Source of the DNA: Candidatus Polarisedimenticolaceae bacterium
GTDB taxonomy: Bacteria; Acidobacteriota; Polarisedimenticolia; Polarisedimenticolales; DASRJG01
Reading direction: 5' to 3'
DNA: 45,611 bases
Assembly (NCBI GenBank): GCA_036376135.1
Contig: DASVAW010000008.1
Coordinates: forward strand, 1-45,611
The notes under the pieces are model-generated. The model ran no database searches. It was not told the origin of the DNA and saw nothing but the letters and a program-made list of their open reading frames with translations. This document shows positions 34,796 to 43,928 of this stretch, piece by piece. Each line of letters begins with the position of its first letter. The first letter of the stretch is position 1. Position numbers and translations under genes: made by a program.

Positions 34796-37051
34796 TCAAG
34801 GCAACGCGGGGTTCGCGTCCGGCATCGTGGCGGGAGCCTCGGCGGGCTCGTAGCTCCAGCCGGTCCACAGGCCGAGCATGAACCACGTCAGGGACCCGAC
34901 CCCCACGAGGAAGACCGTGTCGCCGACCAGGCGCAACCAGCGCAGGAGCTCGATCCACGGCTGCTGGAGGAACTCGGCGCTGCGCGCGAACCAGAGCCCC
35001 TGCTCGACCGAGGCCCACGTCTGCGCGAGCCCGATCGGGAGCAGGCTCATCACGACCATCAGCCCGAGCCCGACGTTCATGAGCCAGAACGCGATCGCGA
35101 GCGGGCGCTCCTTCCACACGCGGTCGCCGGTGAGCAGGCGGGCGACGAGCAGCACCAGACCGAGCGAGAGCAGGCCGTACACGCCGAAGAGGGCGGTGTG
35201 CGCGTGGACGGGGGTCGTGTTGAGCCCTTGCATGAAGTACAGCGCGATCGGCGGGTTGATCAGGAAGCCGAAGATCCCCGCGCCGACGAGGTTCCAGAAG
35301 GCCACGCCCACGAAGAAGCGCACCGGCCACCGGTACCGCGCCATCCACGGCGCGGCGTGCTGCATCCGGCTGGTCTGGAACGCCTCGATCCCGAGGAGAA
35401 CCAGCGGGACGACCTCGAGGGCGCTGAACGTCGCGCCGATCGCGAGGATCGGCGTCGGCGTGCCGCTGAAGTACAGATGGTGGAACGTCCCGGGGATCCC
35501 CGCGAACAGGAACAGCGCGCTCGACGCGATCACGGCGGTTCCGGCGTGGGACTTCGAGACGAGGCCCATCCTGGCGAAGACGAACGCGAGGGCGGCGGTC
35601 GCGAAGACCTCGAAGAACCCCTCGACCCAGAGGTGGACGACCCACCAGCGCCAGTACTCCATCACGGTGAGGTGCGTGCGCGCGCCGAAGAAGAAACCGG
35701 CGGCGTACATGAGCCCGATCGCCGCGGAGGCGCCGGCGAACATCAGGACGAGAGGCCGCATCGCGTCCTTCGCCTTCAGCGCCGGCGCGAGGCCGCGCAG
35801 CATCAGCCCGAGCCAGAGAAGCAGGCCCGTGAAGAGGGCGATCTGCCAGCCGCGGCCGAGATCGACGTATTCGTACCCCTGGTGACCGAACCAGAACCCC
35901 GTGTCGAGGCCGAGCTTCTGGTGGATCGAGAACGCCTCGCCGGCGAGCGAGCCGACGACGACGAGCAGCAGGGCGCCGAAGAGGAGGTTGACGCCCAGGC
36001 GCTGGAACCGCGGCTCGCGGCCGCCGACGGCCGGGGCGAGGAACAGGCCCGCGGCGAGGAAGGACGTCGCGATCCAGAACAGGCCCGTCTGGATGTGCCA
36101 GGTGCGGCTGAGGGAGTACGGGATCAGCTCTCCGAGCGGCAGGCCGAAGAAGTGCTGCCCCTCGACGGTGTAGTGGGCCGTGAGCGCGCCGAGCAGCACC
36201 TGCACGCCGAACAGGCCGATCACGACCCCGAGGAACTTCGCCACCGCCTTCATCGACGGGGTCGGCGCGATCGCCGCGAGCGGGTCGCGCGCGGGGGGCT
36301 CGACGTGCGGCTCCTTCGCGTTGCGGAAGGCGGTGCGCCACACGATCGCGGCGACCCCCGCGAGCAGGAGCGCGATGCTGACCATCGACCAGACGATGTT
36401 GGCGCCGGTGGGGCGGTTGTCGATGAGCGGCTCGTGGGGCCAGTTGTTCGTGTAGGTGATCGCCGAGTCGGGGCGCTGCGTCGCGCACGCCCACGAGGTC
36501 CAGAAGAAGAACTGCGTGAGCTTCGCGCGGCGCTCGGGGTCGGGCACCGTCGCGGCGCGCATCGCGTACGCCTCCCGGAGCTGCGTGAGCGCCGGGTCGC
36601 CGCCGAACAGGGCGTCGTAGTGGGCGGCCACGCGTCGGAACGCCTCGGCCCTGTCGGCGGAGATCGTGATCGTCCCGGTTCGCGCGTCGTAGCGGTTGGT
36701 GCGCAGCTCGGCCTTCAGGCGCGCGTCGTAGCCGTGGTCCCCGTCCCGCTCCTTCCAGATCGCGAGCAGCTCCTGCGCTTCGCGGTGAAGCCAGTCGGCC
36801 GACCAGTCGGGGGCCTGGTAGGCGCCGTGCCCCCAGACCGAGCCGAGCTGCTGACCTCCGGTGGACTGCCAGACGACCTGGCCGTCGAGGATCTCCGCCT
36901 TCGTGGCGACGACGCGGCCGTCGTCGGTGACGACGCGCTCGGGGATCGGCGGGGCCTGGCGGTAGACCTCGCGGCCGAAGAAACCCAGCAGGGAGAAGGC
37001 GACGAGAAGGGCGGCGCCGAGCAGCCACCACGCCTTGCGGGTCGGGTTCAT
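34796..37051 (-). CDS. norB: Quinol-dependent nitric oxide reductase (qNor)
   Basis: 751 residues, the size of single-subunit qNor, ATG with AAGGAG 7 bases upstream. An N-terminal NorC-like part without heme c (GGQQLGSVWGHGAYQAPDW) is fused to the 12-helix core. Histidines for heme b, b3 and FeB are seen in SRTWHIQTGLFWIAT, VVHLWVEGFFEVF, GTFHHLYFSGTP and PVHAHTALFGVYG. The Glu of the HLWVEGFFE segment is the conserved NO-reduction acid. It reduces 2 NO to N2O with quinol at the cytoplasmic membrane. It follows ric closely and the pair is controlled by the divergent NorR. No nir or nos genes are visible, so the role is probably detoxification. Confidence 0.96.
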   Translation of the reverse strand: MNPTRKAWWLLGAALLVAFSLLGFFGREVYRQAPPIPERVVTDDGRVVATKAEILDGQVVWQSTGGQQLGSVWGHGAYQAPDWSADWLHREAQELLAIWKERDGDHGYDARLKAELRTNRYDARTGTITISADRAEAFRRVAAHYDALFGGDPALTQLREAYAMRAATVPDPERRAKLTQFFFWTSWACATQRPDSAITYTNNWPHEPLIDNRPTGANIVWSMVSIALLLAGVAAIVWRTAFRNAKEPHVEPPARDPLAAIAPTPSMKAVAKFLGVVIGLFGVQVLLGALTAHYTVEGQHFFGLPLGELIPYSLSRTWHIQTGLFWIATSFLAAGLFLAPAVGGREPRFQRLGVNLLFGALLLVVVGSLAGEAFSIHQKLGLDTGFWFGHQGYEYVDLGRGWQIALFTGLLLWLGLMLRGLAPALKAKDAMRPLVLMFAGASAAIGLMYAAGFFFGARTHLTVMEYWRWWVVHLWVEGFFEVFATAALAFVFARMGLVSKSHAGTAVIASSALFLFAGIPGTFHHLYFSGTPTPILAIGATFSALEVVPLVLLGIEAFQTSRMQHAAPWMARYRWPVRFFVGVAFWNLVGAGIFGFLINPPIALYFMQGLNTTPVHAHTALFGVYGLLSLGLVLLVARLLTGDRVWKERPLAIAFWLMNVGLGLMVVMSLLPIGLAQTWASVEQGLWFARSAEFLQQPWIELLRWLRLVGDTVFLVGVGSLTWFMLGLWTGWSYEPAEAPATMPDANPALP

Positions 37052-37068
37052 CACGAAGCTCCTTGGGT

Positions 37069-37731
37069 CTAGGCGCAGAGAACGCGCGGGAAGAGGACGT
37101 TGTTCTCGAGGTGGATGTGCTCCATCAGGTCGCGCTCGAGGGACTCGAGCCCGGAGTACAGGGCGCGCCACGTGGCGCAGGCCTCGGGGGGAGGGACCAG
37201 GTTCCCGGTCAGCTCGCGGGTGTGCGCGAGGTTGGTCCCGTGGTCGGTGTGCTCCTGCTCGAGACACTGGATCGCCGCGGCCAAAGACGCCCCGTTTCCG
37301 GAGAGGACGTGCGGGAAGACGACGCGCTCTTCCTTCTCGAGGTGGTCGAACGCGGCGGCCTGCATCGCACGCAGGTGGTCGGCGAGGCCGAACGGGGTCG
37401 TCGCCTTCTCCGCGTGGCGCATCTCGACCTTTGCGGCCATGGCGACGAGGATCGGGAGGTCCTCCCGGAGGCGGTCGTGGTATCGGGCGAGGATGTGCCC
37501 GACGAGGGCGGCGAGAGGCTTCTCGCTCCACGCGGCCACGTCGTCGGCGGAAGGTTCGGCGCGCTCGACCTCGCGGAGGATCGCTTCCGGGTCGAGGCCC
37601 TTGTCCCGGCAGGCTTCCGCCAGCGGGCGGCGGCCTCGGCAGCAGAAATCGAGGCCGTGTTTGAAGAAGATCCGCGCCGCGGCGGGGCGCGTCGCGGCGA
37701 GCTCGGCGAGGGTGGTTTGCTGGGTGTTCAT
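37069..37731 (-). CDS. ric: Iron-sulfur cluster repair di-iron protein (Ric/YtfE/ScdA)
   Basis: 220 residues, ATG with GGAGG 5 bases upstream. The N-terminal ScdA domain is seen in RIFFKHGLDFCCRGRRPLAEAC, the FCC pair being the family mark. A hemerythrin-like HHE domain follows, with ligands in HILARYHDRLREDLP, MRHAEK, DHLRAM, DHLEKEERVVFPHV, EHTDH and EHIHLENNVLFPRV. It repairs Fe-S clusters damaged by NO and can supply or reduce NO-bound iron. It is the first gene after the sigma-54 promoter and 17 bases upstream of norB. Confidence 0.95.
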   Translation of the reverse strand: MNTQQTTLAELAATRPAAARIFFKHGLDFCCRGRRPLAEACRDKGLDPEAILREVERAEPSADDVAAWSEKPLAALVGHILARYHDRLREDLPILVAMAAKVEMRHAEKATTPFGLADHLRAMQAAAFDHLEKEERVVFPHVLSGNGASLAAAIQCLEQEHTDHGTNLAHTRELTGNLVPPPEACATWRALYSGLESLERDLMEHIHLENNVLFPRVLCA

Positions 37732-37754
37732 CGGTTCCTCCGCGCTGGAACAAG

Positions 37755-37770
37755 GCACGGGGAGTGCCAA
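37755..37770 (-). promoter_or_regulatory. Sigma-54 promoter of the ric-norB operon
   Basis: On the minus strand TTGGCACTCCCCGTGC: the -24 box TGGCAC is perfect (37769-37764), and the -12 box is GTGC instead of TTGC (37758-37755). The invariant GG and GC are exactly 10 bases apart. It lies about 24 bases before the ric ATG. NorR, encoded divergently, is a sigma-54 activator with GAFTGA, so the match is supported by context. The same bases can form a GGCAC/GTGCC hairpin, which lowers certainty slightly. Confidence 0.75.
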
Positions 37771-37786
37771 AACCGAAGCTCGGACC

Positions 37787-37824
37787 TGTCAACGATTTGC
37801 GAGAAGTGTTACCTTCATGACAAC
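37787..37824 (-). promoter_or_regulatory. Candidate NorR enhancer half-sites
   Basis: Two GTTGWCA direct repeats on the minus strand (37818-37824 and 37787-37793), 31 bases apart, about three helical turns, upstream of the sigma-54 promoter. Known NorR sites are GT-N7-AC dyads, which these do not fully match. The link is inference. Confidence 0.3.
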
Positions 37825-37838
37825 CACGAGGTGTTGTT

Positions 37839-39407
37839 GTGTCGACTACTTCGCTGTCAAAAGGACAACCATCCCCCGAGTCGGACGCGCTCCTGGAGAT
37901 CGCCCGCGATCTGACCGCGTCCCTTGCGGCAAGCGACCGGTACGCCCGCCTGCTCGCCGGCGTGCGACGCGTGATCCCCTGCGATGCCGCCTGTCTGCTC
38001 CGGCTGGAGGGGGACGAACTCGTTCCCCTCGCGGCGCACGGCCTCTCCGACGAGGCGCTGCGACGCCGCTACCCGCGGCGGGAGCACCCGCGGCTCGACG
38101 TCATCCTCCGATCCGACGACCCGGTGCAGTTCCCCGAGGACAGCCCGCTCGCCGATCCCTTCGACGGGCTGATCGACGGCGATCCCCACGCCCTCGACGC
38201 GATCCACGCCTGCCTGGGCTGCCGCCTCGTGGACGGCGGCGAGGTCGTCGGGGCGCTCACCGCCGACGCCCTCGAGCCGCACGCCTTCGACGCGCTCGAC
38301 CGCCGGACGGTGGCGACGCTCGGCGCGCTCGCGGGGGCGGCGATGCGCACGACCGCGCTGATCGAGGCCCTCGAGCGGACCGCGGCGCACCGCGGGCAGG
38401 TCGCGCGCGACCTGCAGACGACCGCGCAAGCGTCCGGCGGGCAGATCCTGGGGATCTCGGCGGCGATCCGCCGGCTGCTCGAGGAGATCGCCGTCGTCGC
38501 CGGCTCGGACCTCTCGGTGCTCGTCACCGGCGAGACCGGCGTCGGAAAAGAGCTCGTCGCACGTCGCATCCACGACGCGTCGCCGCGGGCCGGAGAGGCG
38601 CTCATCCACGTGAACTGCGCGGCGCTTCCCGAATCGATCGCGGAGAGCGAGCTGTTCGGCCACGTGGCCGGCGCCTTCACCGGCGCCATGCGCGATCGGG
38701 CCGGCAAGTTCGAGGTGGCCGACGGCGGGACGTTGTTCCTCGACGAGGTGGGGGAGTTGCCGCCGACCCTCCAGCCCAAGCTCCTGCGCGCGCTCCAGCA
38801 GGGGGAGATCCAGCGGGTCGGTTCCGACCGCGCGGTGCGCGTGGACGTGCGGATCGTCGCGGCGACCAACCGCGACCTGAAGCGGGAGGTCGCCGAAGGT
38901 CGTTTCCGCGCCGACCTGTACCACCGGCTCGCCGCGTTCCCGATCCACGTCCCCGCCCTTCGGGAGCGACGGGAGGACGTCGCCCTGCTCGCGTCGTTCT
39001 TCCTGGATTCCCAGCGCCGCCGGCTGGGCCTGGGGCCGGTCCGCCTGACCGACGCCGCGCGTGAGCGCCTTGCCGCCGAGAGCTGGCCGGGGAACGTGCG
39101 GGAGCTGGAGAACGTCGTCAGCCGCGGGGTCCTGCGGGCGGCCGCCGGACGTCCCGGTCGCGAGGCAGTGGTCGTCGGCGTGGAGCACCTCGATCTGGGC
39201 GCGGGATTGTTCGTGCCCGTGACGGCGTCGTCCCCCTCCGACTCCCGCGGCGTTCTCCCCCTCGCGGACCGCGTGGACGCGTTCCGGCGGACCGAGATCC
39301 GGGCCGCGCTCGAGCGGAGCGGAGGCTCCTGGGCCTCCGCGGCCCGGGAACTGGGGCTGCATCGGAGCAATCTCCACCACCTCGCGCGAAGACTCGGGTT
39401 GCGATAA
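37839..39407 (+). CDS. norR: NO-sensing sigma-54-dependent regulator NorR
   Basis: 522 residues, GTG with GAGG 7 bases upstream. The GAF domain (about 1-170) keeps the iron-site region of E. coli NorR: RLDVILRSDDPVQFPEDSPLADPFDGL with Asp residues, and Cys125 in HACLG. The AAA+ domain has GETGVGKE (231-238), GAFTGA (278-283), GGTLFLDEV and the R-finger region. A Fis-type helix-turn-helix ends the protein (WASAARELGLHRSNLHHLARR). It should bind NO at a non-heme iron and then activate the divergent ric-norB promoter with sigma-54 RNA polymerase. Confidence 0.95.
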   Translation: MSTTSLSKGQPSPESDALLEIARDLTASLAASDRYARLLAGVRRVIPCDAACLLRLEGDELVPLAAHGLSDEALRRRYPRREHPRLDVILRSDDPVQFPEDSPLADPFDGLIDGDPHALDAIHACLGCRLVDGGEVVGALTADALEPHAFDALDRRTVATLGALAGAAMRTTALIEALERTAAHRGQVARDLQTTAQASGGQILGISAAIRRLLEEIAVVAGSDLSVLVTGETGVGKELVARRIHDASPRAGEALIHVNCAALPESIAESELFGHVAGAFTGAMRDRAGKFEVADGGTLFLDEVGELPPTLQPKLLRALQQGEIQRVGSDRAVRVDVRIVAATNRDLKREVAEGRFRADLYHRLAAFPIHVPALRERREDVALLASFFLDSQRRRLGLGPVRLTDAARERLAAESWPGNVRELENVVSRGVLRAAAGRPGREAVVVGVEHLDLGAGLFVPVTASSPSDSRGVLPLADRVDAFRRTEIRAALERSGGSWASAARELGLHRSNLHHLARRLGLR

Positions 39408-39456
39408 CCGGGCCTTCGGGGTACACACACGCGGTCAACCCGGGAGGGGGCTCTCC

Positions 39457-41196
39457 ATGCGCCACGTGTGTGTCCCGGCCGTCGCGGCCGTCCTGCTCGC
39501 CGCCTCCGCGGCACTCGCCGCCGACGTCACGAAGCCGGCGGAGGTCGCCGACCTTCGGGCGGACCGGTCGGGTTCGGACGTCCAGCTGAGCTGGACCGCC
39601 GTCTCCTCGGACGCCCTGGGCGCCCCGGAGACGGTCGCGGAGTACCGGGTCTACCGGGGAACGACCCCGGACTTCGCGGCCGACCTGACCAACGGGACGA
39701 ACCGCGTCGGAACCTCGGCCGGGACGACCTTCGTCGACCCCGGCGCGATCGCCGGCGTGGACTCGTACTTCTACCGCGTGACCGCCCGCGACGTCGCCGG
39801 GAACGAATCGGCCCCCGCCGCGTCGGGGGTGACCACCCCGCCGACGCTGACGACGGGATGGACCGACTCTGCCGTGACGATGACGTGGAGCGGCGCCGCC
39901 CCATCGGGGAACGTCGCCGGTTACGCCGTCTACTACGGCCGCGCGCCGCGCGCGTACGAGACGCGGATCGACGTCGGGAACGTGAGCTCCTATTCGATCC
40001 TCGGCCTTCAGCTCGAGACCGCGTATTACGTGGCGGTCGTCGCGTACGACTTCCGGGGTGTCGAGTCGGCCTTCTCCAACGAGGGGGTCGAAGGGGTCGC
40101 CGGCCGGGTCACGGTCCGCGCACACAACGCCGACTATCTGTGCTGGGGGGCCGCGAAGTGCCCGCCGCGCGAGGGAGCGGTCCAGCGCGCGGACGGCTGG
40201 CAGCTCAACGTCCCCGTCGATTTCCCCGCGGGCGACTGGACCAAGGTGACGGTCACCTACACGATCGACTCGCGCCTGTGCAAGGTCGGCGTGAACGGCA
40301 CGACCGACAAGTGCGGGGGGACGAACCCCGGCGGGTACAACCCCTGCGGCGATCCCTGGGACCGCATCGCGAACCTCTTCCTCGTCGAGGACGAGGCGTG
40401 CCTCACCAACGGCCAGTCGTGCATCCAGCCGACGAACCTCGAGCTGATGCGCGCGATCACGCCGTTCGGCACCGACGCCCCGGCGCCCAACGGCTCGGGC
40501 GTGGTGCCGCCTCGCGTGCTCACCCTCGACGTCACCCCCTTCGAGCCGCTGCTCTCGGGGCGCAAATACGTCGGCGCGGAGATCGGCCACTTCGTCCAGG
40601 CGGGCTGGTGGGTCACCGTCGACTTCAAGATGAGCAAACGCCCCGAGGAGGCCTCGCCCAAGAAGCCCGCCGACGGGATCACGATCGTCCATTACGGCGG
40701 CGCCCCGATGACGCCGACGAAGAACGTGACGATCCCCGCCGACGCGCAGAAGGTGATGATGCGCCTGTTCACCAGCGGCCACGGCGGGAACCTCTACTGC
40801 AACGGCGGCTCGAACAACGGCGGCGCGTGCACCACGTCCTCGCAGTGTCCCGGCGGCTCGTGCCAGAACTGCGACGAGTTCTGCCAGCGCAACAACCGGA
40901 TCCTCAAGAACGGCTCGCCGATCTGGCAGGGGGTTCCGTGGCGGACGGACTGCTCGCCGGGGAGCATCACCGCGTGCAGCACCTGGAACGCCTGCGGCTG
41001 GCCGTCGTGCACCTTCTCGCGTGCGTCGTGGTGCCCCGGATACATCGCGTGCCACACCAACGCGCCGTGCGACAACGACCTGAACCTGACCGCGCAGTTC
41101 ACTCCCGGCCAGAGCGCGGACCTCGGCTACGACGTCGAGGTGATGCGCGGGAGCTGGCAGATCTCGATGGCGCTGTACTGGTACCGGACGCCCTAG
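39457..41196 (+). CDS. Secreted FN3 protein with PNGase F-like C-terminal domain
   Basis: 579 residues, ATG preceded by a GGAGGGG run. Signal peptide [21 protein letters not shown]. Two fibronectin-III domains lie at about 24-115 and 116-205 ([25 protein letters not shown]). The remaining 370 residues are a Cys-rich beta structure. The end carries PNGase F/N-glycanase-C-type blocks: [27 protein letters not shown], then [14 protein letters not shown] and [13 protein letters not shown] low-complexity insert reads [18 protein letters not shown]. The likeness is to peptide-N-glycosidase F, which removes N-linked glycans, but I cannot confirm the catalytic acids. It overlaps the peroxiredoxin gene tail-to-tail by 4 bases. 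Confidence 0.75.
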   Translation: MRHVCVPAVAAVLLAASAALAADVTKPAEVADLRADRSGSDVQLSWTAVSSDALGAPETVAEYRVYRGTTPDFAADLTNGTNRVGTSAGTTFVDPGAIAGVDSYFYRVTARDVAGNESAPAASGVTTPPTLTTGWTDSAVTMTWSGAAPSGNVAGYAVYYGRAPRAYETRIDVGNVSSYSILGLQLETAYYVAVVAYDFRGVESAFSNEGVEGVAGRVTVRAHNADYLCWGAAKCPPREGAVQRADGWQLNVPVDFPAGDWTKVTVTYTIDSRLCKVGVNGTTDKCGGTNPGGYNPCGDPWDRIANLFLVEDEACLTNGQSCIQPTNLELMRAITPFGTDAPAPNGSGVVPPRVLTLDVTPFEPLLSGRKYVGAEIGHFVQAGWWVTVDFKMSKRPEEASPKKPADGITIVHYGGAPMTPTKNVTIPADAQKVMMRLFTSGHGGNLYCNGGSNNGGACTTSSQCPGGSCQNCDEFCQRNNRILKNGSPIWQGVPWRTDCSPGSITACSTWNACGWPSCTFSRASWCPGYIACHTNAPCDNDLNLTAQFTPGQSADLGYDVEVMRGSWQISMALYWYRTP

Positions 41197-41657
41197 CCGG
41201 CCGGAAGCTCCATCACCTTCGGTACGGTGTCGGTGGGGGAGACCTTGTACCAGGCTCCGGCGATCTTCCCCTTCTCGTCCACGAGGAACGACGAGCGGAC
41301 GATCCCGAGGTAGGTCCTCCCGTACATCGACTTCTTCCCCCAGACCCCCCACGCCTCGGCCACCGCGTGGTCCGGGTCGGCGAGGAGGGGGAACTTCAGG
41401 CCGTATTTCGCGTCGAACTTCTTCTGCGCCTCCGGGGTGTCGGGGCTGATCCCGACCGCGACGATCCCCAGCTTCGCGAGGTCCTTGCGTGCATCGCGCA
41501 CCTCGCACGACTGCTTGGTGCACCCCGGGGTGTCGGCCTTCGGATAGAAGTAGACGAGGACCTTCTTCCCCTTGAAGTCCGAGAGCTTGACGGTCTTCCC
41601 GCTCTGGCCCTTCAGCGCGAACGCGGGAGCCTTGTCGCCGACCTTCAGCGTCGCCAT
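41193..41657 (-). CDS. bcp: Thioredoxin-dependent peroxiredoxin (BCP type)
   Basis: 154 residues, ATG with GGAGG 7 bases upstream. Peroxidatic Cys46 in [11 protein letters not shown] and resolving Cys51 are five apart, the atypical 2-Cys BCP arrangement. FYPKADTPG and [12 protein letters not shown] are family blocks. It reduces hydrogen and organic peroxides in the cytoplasm with thioredoxin. It is divergent from pgl. Confidence 0.95.
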   Translation of the reverse strand: MATLKVGDKAPAFALKGQSGKTVKLSDFKGKKVLVYFYPKADTPGCTKQSCEVRDARKDLAKLGIVAVGISPDTPEAQKKFDAKYGLKFPLLADPDHAVAEAWGVWGKKSMYGRTYLGIVRSSFLVDEKGKIAGAWYKVSPTDTVPKVMELPAG

Positions 41658-41700
41658 GCCGAATCCTCCAAGTTCACCGGCGGCACGTTAGCCGATCGGG

Positions 41701-41706
41701 TATTCT
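41701..41706 (+). promoter_or_regulatory. -10 element close to the pgl start (possible leaderless mRNA)
   Basis: TATTCT ends 6 bases before the pgl ATG and there is no Shine-Dalgarno. Transcription would begin at or near the ATG. No strong -35 is seen at the proper distance. Confidence 0.45.
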
Positions 41707-41712
41707 CCGCGC

Positions 41713-42417
41713 ATGTCCGGCGTTACCGTGCTCGACGATCCCGCCGCCGTCGCCCGCGAAGCCGCCTCGCTCTTCGTTCGATCCGCGCAGGAGGCGATCG
41801 CGGCCCGCGGTCGGTTCGTCGTCGCGTTGTCGGGAGGGTCGACCCCCAAGGCGGCGTTCGAGCTCCTCGCGCGCGAGCACCGCGAGGCGATCGACTGGAG
41901 GAAGGTCGTCGCCTTCCCCGGGGACGAGCGGTGCGTTCCCCCGGACCATCCCGACAGCAACTACCGCACTGCGCGCGAGCGCCTCGTCGACGCGGGCCCG
42001 CTTCCGGAGGCGAACCTCAAGCGCTGGAGGACCGACGCGGGTCCCGAGGCCGCGGCGGCCGCCTTCGCGACGATGCTGCGGGAGTTCGGCCGCCTCGACC
42101 TCGTGATGCTCGGCCTCGGACCCGACGGTCACACCGCCTCGCTCTTCCCGCACACGACCGCGCTCAAGGCGACCGACGAGCTCGCCGTCTCCACCTGGGT
42201 GGAGAAGCTCGGGGTGCACCGGTTGACCCTCACCGCCCGCGCGATCAACGCGGCGCGGCGCGTCGTCTTCCTCGTCGTGGGCCACGACAAGAAGGACGCC
42301 CTCGAGGTGGTGCTCCAGGGGCCGCGCGACCCCTCGCGCCTCCCGGCGGAGCTCGTCGAGCCCGAGGACGGCGAGCTCATCTGGCTCGTGGACCGGGCGG
42401 CGCGCGGGCGGATCTGA
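41713..42417 (+). CDS. pgl: 6-phosphogluconolactonase
   Basis: 234 residues. Family motifs: VVALSGGSTPKAAFELL near the N-terminus, WRKVVAFPGDERCVPPDHPDSNYR in the middle, then VMLGLGPDGHTASLFPHT, with the GDG-His active-site region. It hydrolyses 6-phosphogluconolactone in the oxidative pentose phosphate path. No zwf or gnd is adjacent in the window. It lacks a ribosome site, and a TATTCT element sits just upstream. Confidence 0.95.
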   Translation: MSGVTVLDDPAAVAREAASLFVRSAQEAIAARGRFVVALSGGSTPKAAFELLAREHREAIDWRKVVAFPGDERCVPPDHPDSNYRTARERLVDAGPLPEANLKRWRTDAGPEAAAAAFATMLREFGRLDLVMLGLGPDGHTASLFPHTTALKATDELAVSTWVEKLGVHRLTLTARAINAARRVVFLVVGHDKKDALEVVLQGPRDPSRLPAELVEPEDGELIWLVDRAARGRI

Positions 42418-42493
42418 AGTCCCGTTCGCTGCACATGCGGGTACCGCCGGGCCGCATCTCGACGTAATCGTCCCCGGCTCAAGGAGGTCTCGC

Positions 42494-42910
42494 ATGCATC
42501 GAGTTGCGCTTCTGACATGTCTCGCGATCGTCGCCACGATTCCCGCGAACGCCGCCGACCTCGTCGACGTCGCCACGCACGTCCAGTGGGACTCCGTCCC
42601 GCTCGGCACGGCGAACGAGGGGTCGTGCTTCATCCGGACCCGCGGCCTGGGGGAGGTCCGCGTGCAGATGGACACCCGCGTCGTCTTCGCGAACGGGTAC
42701 GTGCTGAACCTGACCGGGATCGACGATCCGGGGGTGATCGGCTATCAGGGGGCGTACGAGCTGAGCGTCTTCTTCATCATCCCGCCCGAAGCGGGCCCGG
42801 GTCCCGCGCGGTTCGAGTGCGAGGTGCGCGCGCAGATCGGCGGGCAGAAGGAGCTCGAGCTGTCGAGCGCCGGGTTCGTCGTCAGCGAATCGTCGGCTCC
42901 TGCTGACTGA
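42494..42910 (+). CDS. Small secreted protein of unknown function
   Basis: 138 residues, ATG with AAGGAGG 6 bases upstream. Signal peptide MHRVALLTCLAIVATIPANA. The mature part alternates in a beta-strand pattern (VRVQMDTRVVFANGYVLNL, YELSVFFIIPPEAG) like a single immunoglobulin-type sandwich. Two Cys could form a disulfide. No family is recognised. It overlaps the agmatine deiminase gene tail-to-tail by 29 bases. Confidence 0.75.
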   Translation: MHRVALLTCLAIVATIPANAADLVDVATHVQWDSVPLGTANEGSCFIRTRGLGEVRVQMDTRVVFANGYVLNLTGIDDPGVIGYQGAYELSVFFIIPPEAGPGPARFECEVRAQIGGQKELELSSAGFVVSESSAPAD

Positions 42911-43928
42911 GGCAGTGCAGGGTCCCGAGCCCCCAGACGAGGTCGCGCGCGTGGACGCCGATCACGGGCCGGTCGGGGAGGAGCTCGGAGAGGATCCCGA
43001 GCGCGAGTCGATCGGCGGGGTCGTTGAAGGTCGGGACCAGCACGCCGGCGTTGGCGATGAGGAAGTTGGCGTAGCTTGCCGGCAGGCGCAGGCCGTCGAA
43101 GACGACGGGGCGCGGCATCGGGAGGAAGACGACCTCGGGCCGCGATCCGTCCTCGAGGCGCGCCGATTCGAGTCGCTCGCGGTTCTCCTCCAGGACCGCG
43201 TGGTTCGGGTCGTTCCGGTCGCGCTCGCGGCAGAGCACGATCGTCCTCGCGTCGACGAAGCGCGCGAGGTCGTCGACGTGGCCGTGGGTGTCGTCGCCCG
43301 CGATCCCCGAACCGAGCCAGATCGTGTTCGACGCGCCGAGCGTCGCCTTGAAGACCGCCTCGTAGTCCCGGCGCGCGAAGCCGGGGTTGCGGACCTGAAC
43401 GGTCGGGTGGAGCAGGCACTCCTCGGTCGTGAGGATCGTGCCGCGCCCGTTGACGTCGATCGCGCCCCCCTCGAGGACGACCTCACGGTCGCGGTGCCTC
43501 ACCGGGAGCAGGGGCGCGTCGAGCGCCTTCGCCGCGCGTTCGGGAACCTTGTCGTCCTTGCGCCAGTTCGGGTACTTCGCCCAGGCGTTGAAGCGGAAGC
43601 GGGCGATCGCCTTCCGGCCCTTCGACGCGACCCAGATCGGGCCCGAGTCGCGCGTCCAGCCGCGGTCGGTGGGGAACCTCCGGAAGTCCAGCCGGGCGAG
43701 ATCGACGCCGTTGCGCCTCAGGTGGCGGCGCGCCTTCGCCTCGTGCGCCGCGTCGTTCACGAGCAGGCGGACCGTCTCGCCTTCCGCCAGGAGGCGGACG
43801 AGCTCGGCGAACGCCCAGGGGATCGGCCCGAACTTCCCCGGCCAGTCGGAGGTCTCGTGCGGCCAGCCGAGCCACGTCGCCTCGTGAGGCTCCCACTCGG
43901 CGGGCATCCGCCAGGCGTCGCGACTCAA
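42882..43928 (-). CDS. aguA: Agmatine deiminase
   Basis: 348 residues if it starts at the TTG overlapping the previous stop (TTGA). This keeps the SRDAWRMPAEWEPHEATWLGWPH N-terminus seen in the family; the ATG at 43907 is the alternative. The guanidino-group motifs are RGWTRDSGPIWV, LEGGAIDVNGRGT, DDTHGHVDDLARF and the catalytic Cys339 in LHCLSQQEP. It converts agmatine to N-carbamoylputrescine and ammonia in the cytoplasm. Its partner amidase is the gene just upstream. Confidence 0.95.
   Translation of the reverse strand: MSRDAWRMPAEWEPHEATWLGWPHETSDWPGKFGPIPWAFAELVRLLAEGETVRLLVNDAAHEAKARRHLRRNGVDLARLDFRRFPTDRGWTRDSGPIWVASKGRKAIARFRFNAWAKYPNWRKDDKVPERAAKALDAPLLPVRHRDREVVLEGGAIDVNGRGTILTTEECLLHPTVQVRNPGFARRDYEAVFKATLGASNTIWLGSGIAGDDTHGHVDDLARFVDARTIVLCRERDRNDPNHAVLEENRERLESARLEDGSRPEVVFLPMPRPVVFDGLRLPASYANFLIANAGVLVPTFNDPADRLALGILSELLPDRPVIGVHARDLVWGLGTLHCLSQQEPTIR

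Noticed and set aside
37732-37838. FNR/DNR-type TTGAT-N4-ATCAA or NsrR box in the ric-norR gap
   Set aside because: No sequence there matches either consensus within two mismatches by eye; the sigma-54/NorR reading explains the region better.
42437-42459. ATGCGG/CCGCAT hairpin after pgl
   Set aside because: A 6-bp stem with an 11-base loop and no U-run is too weak to call a terminator in this base composition.
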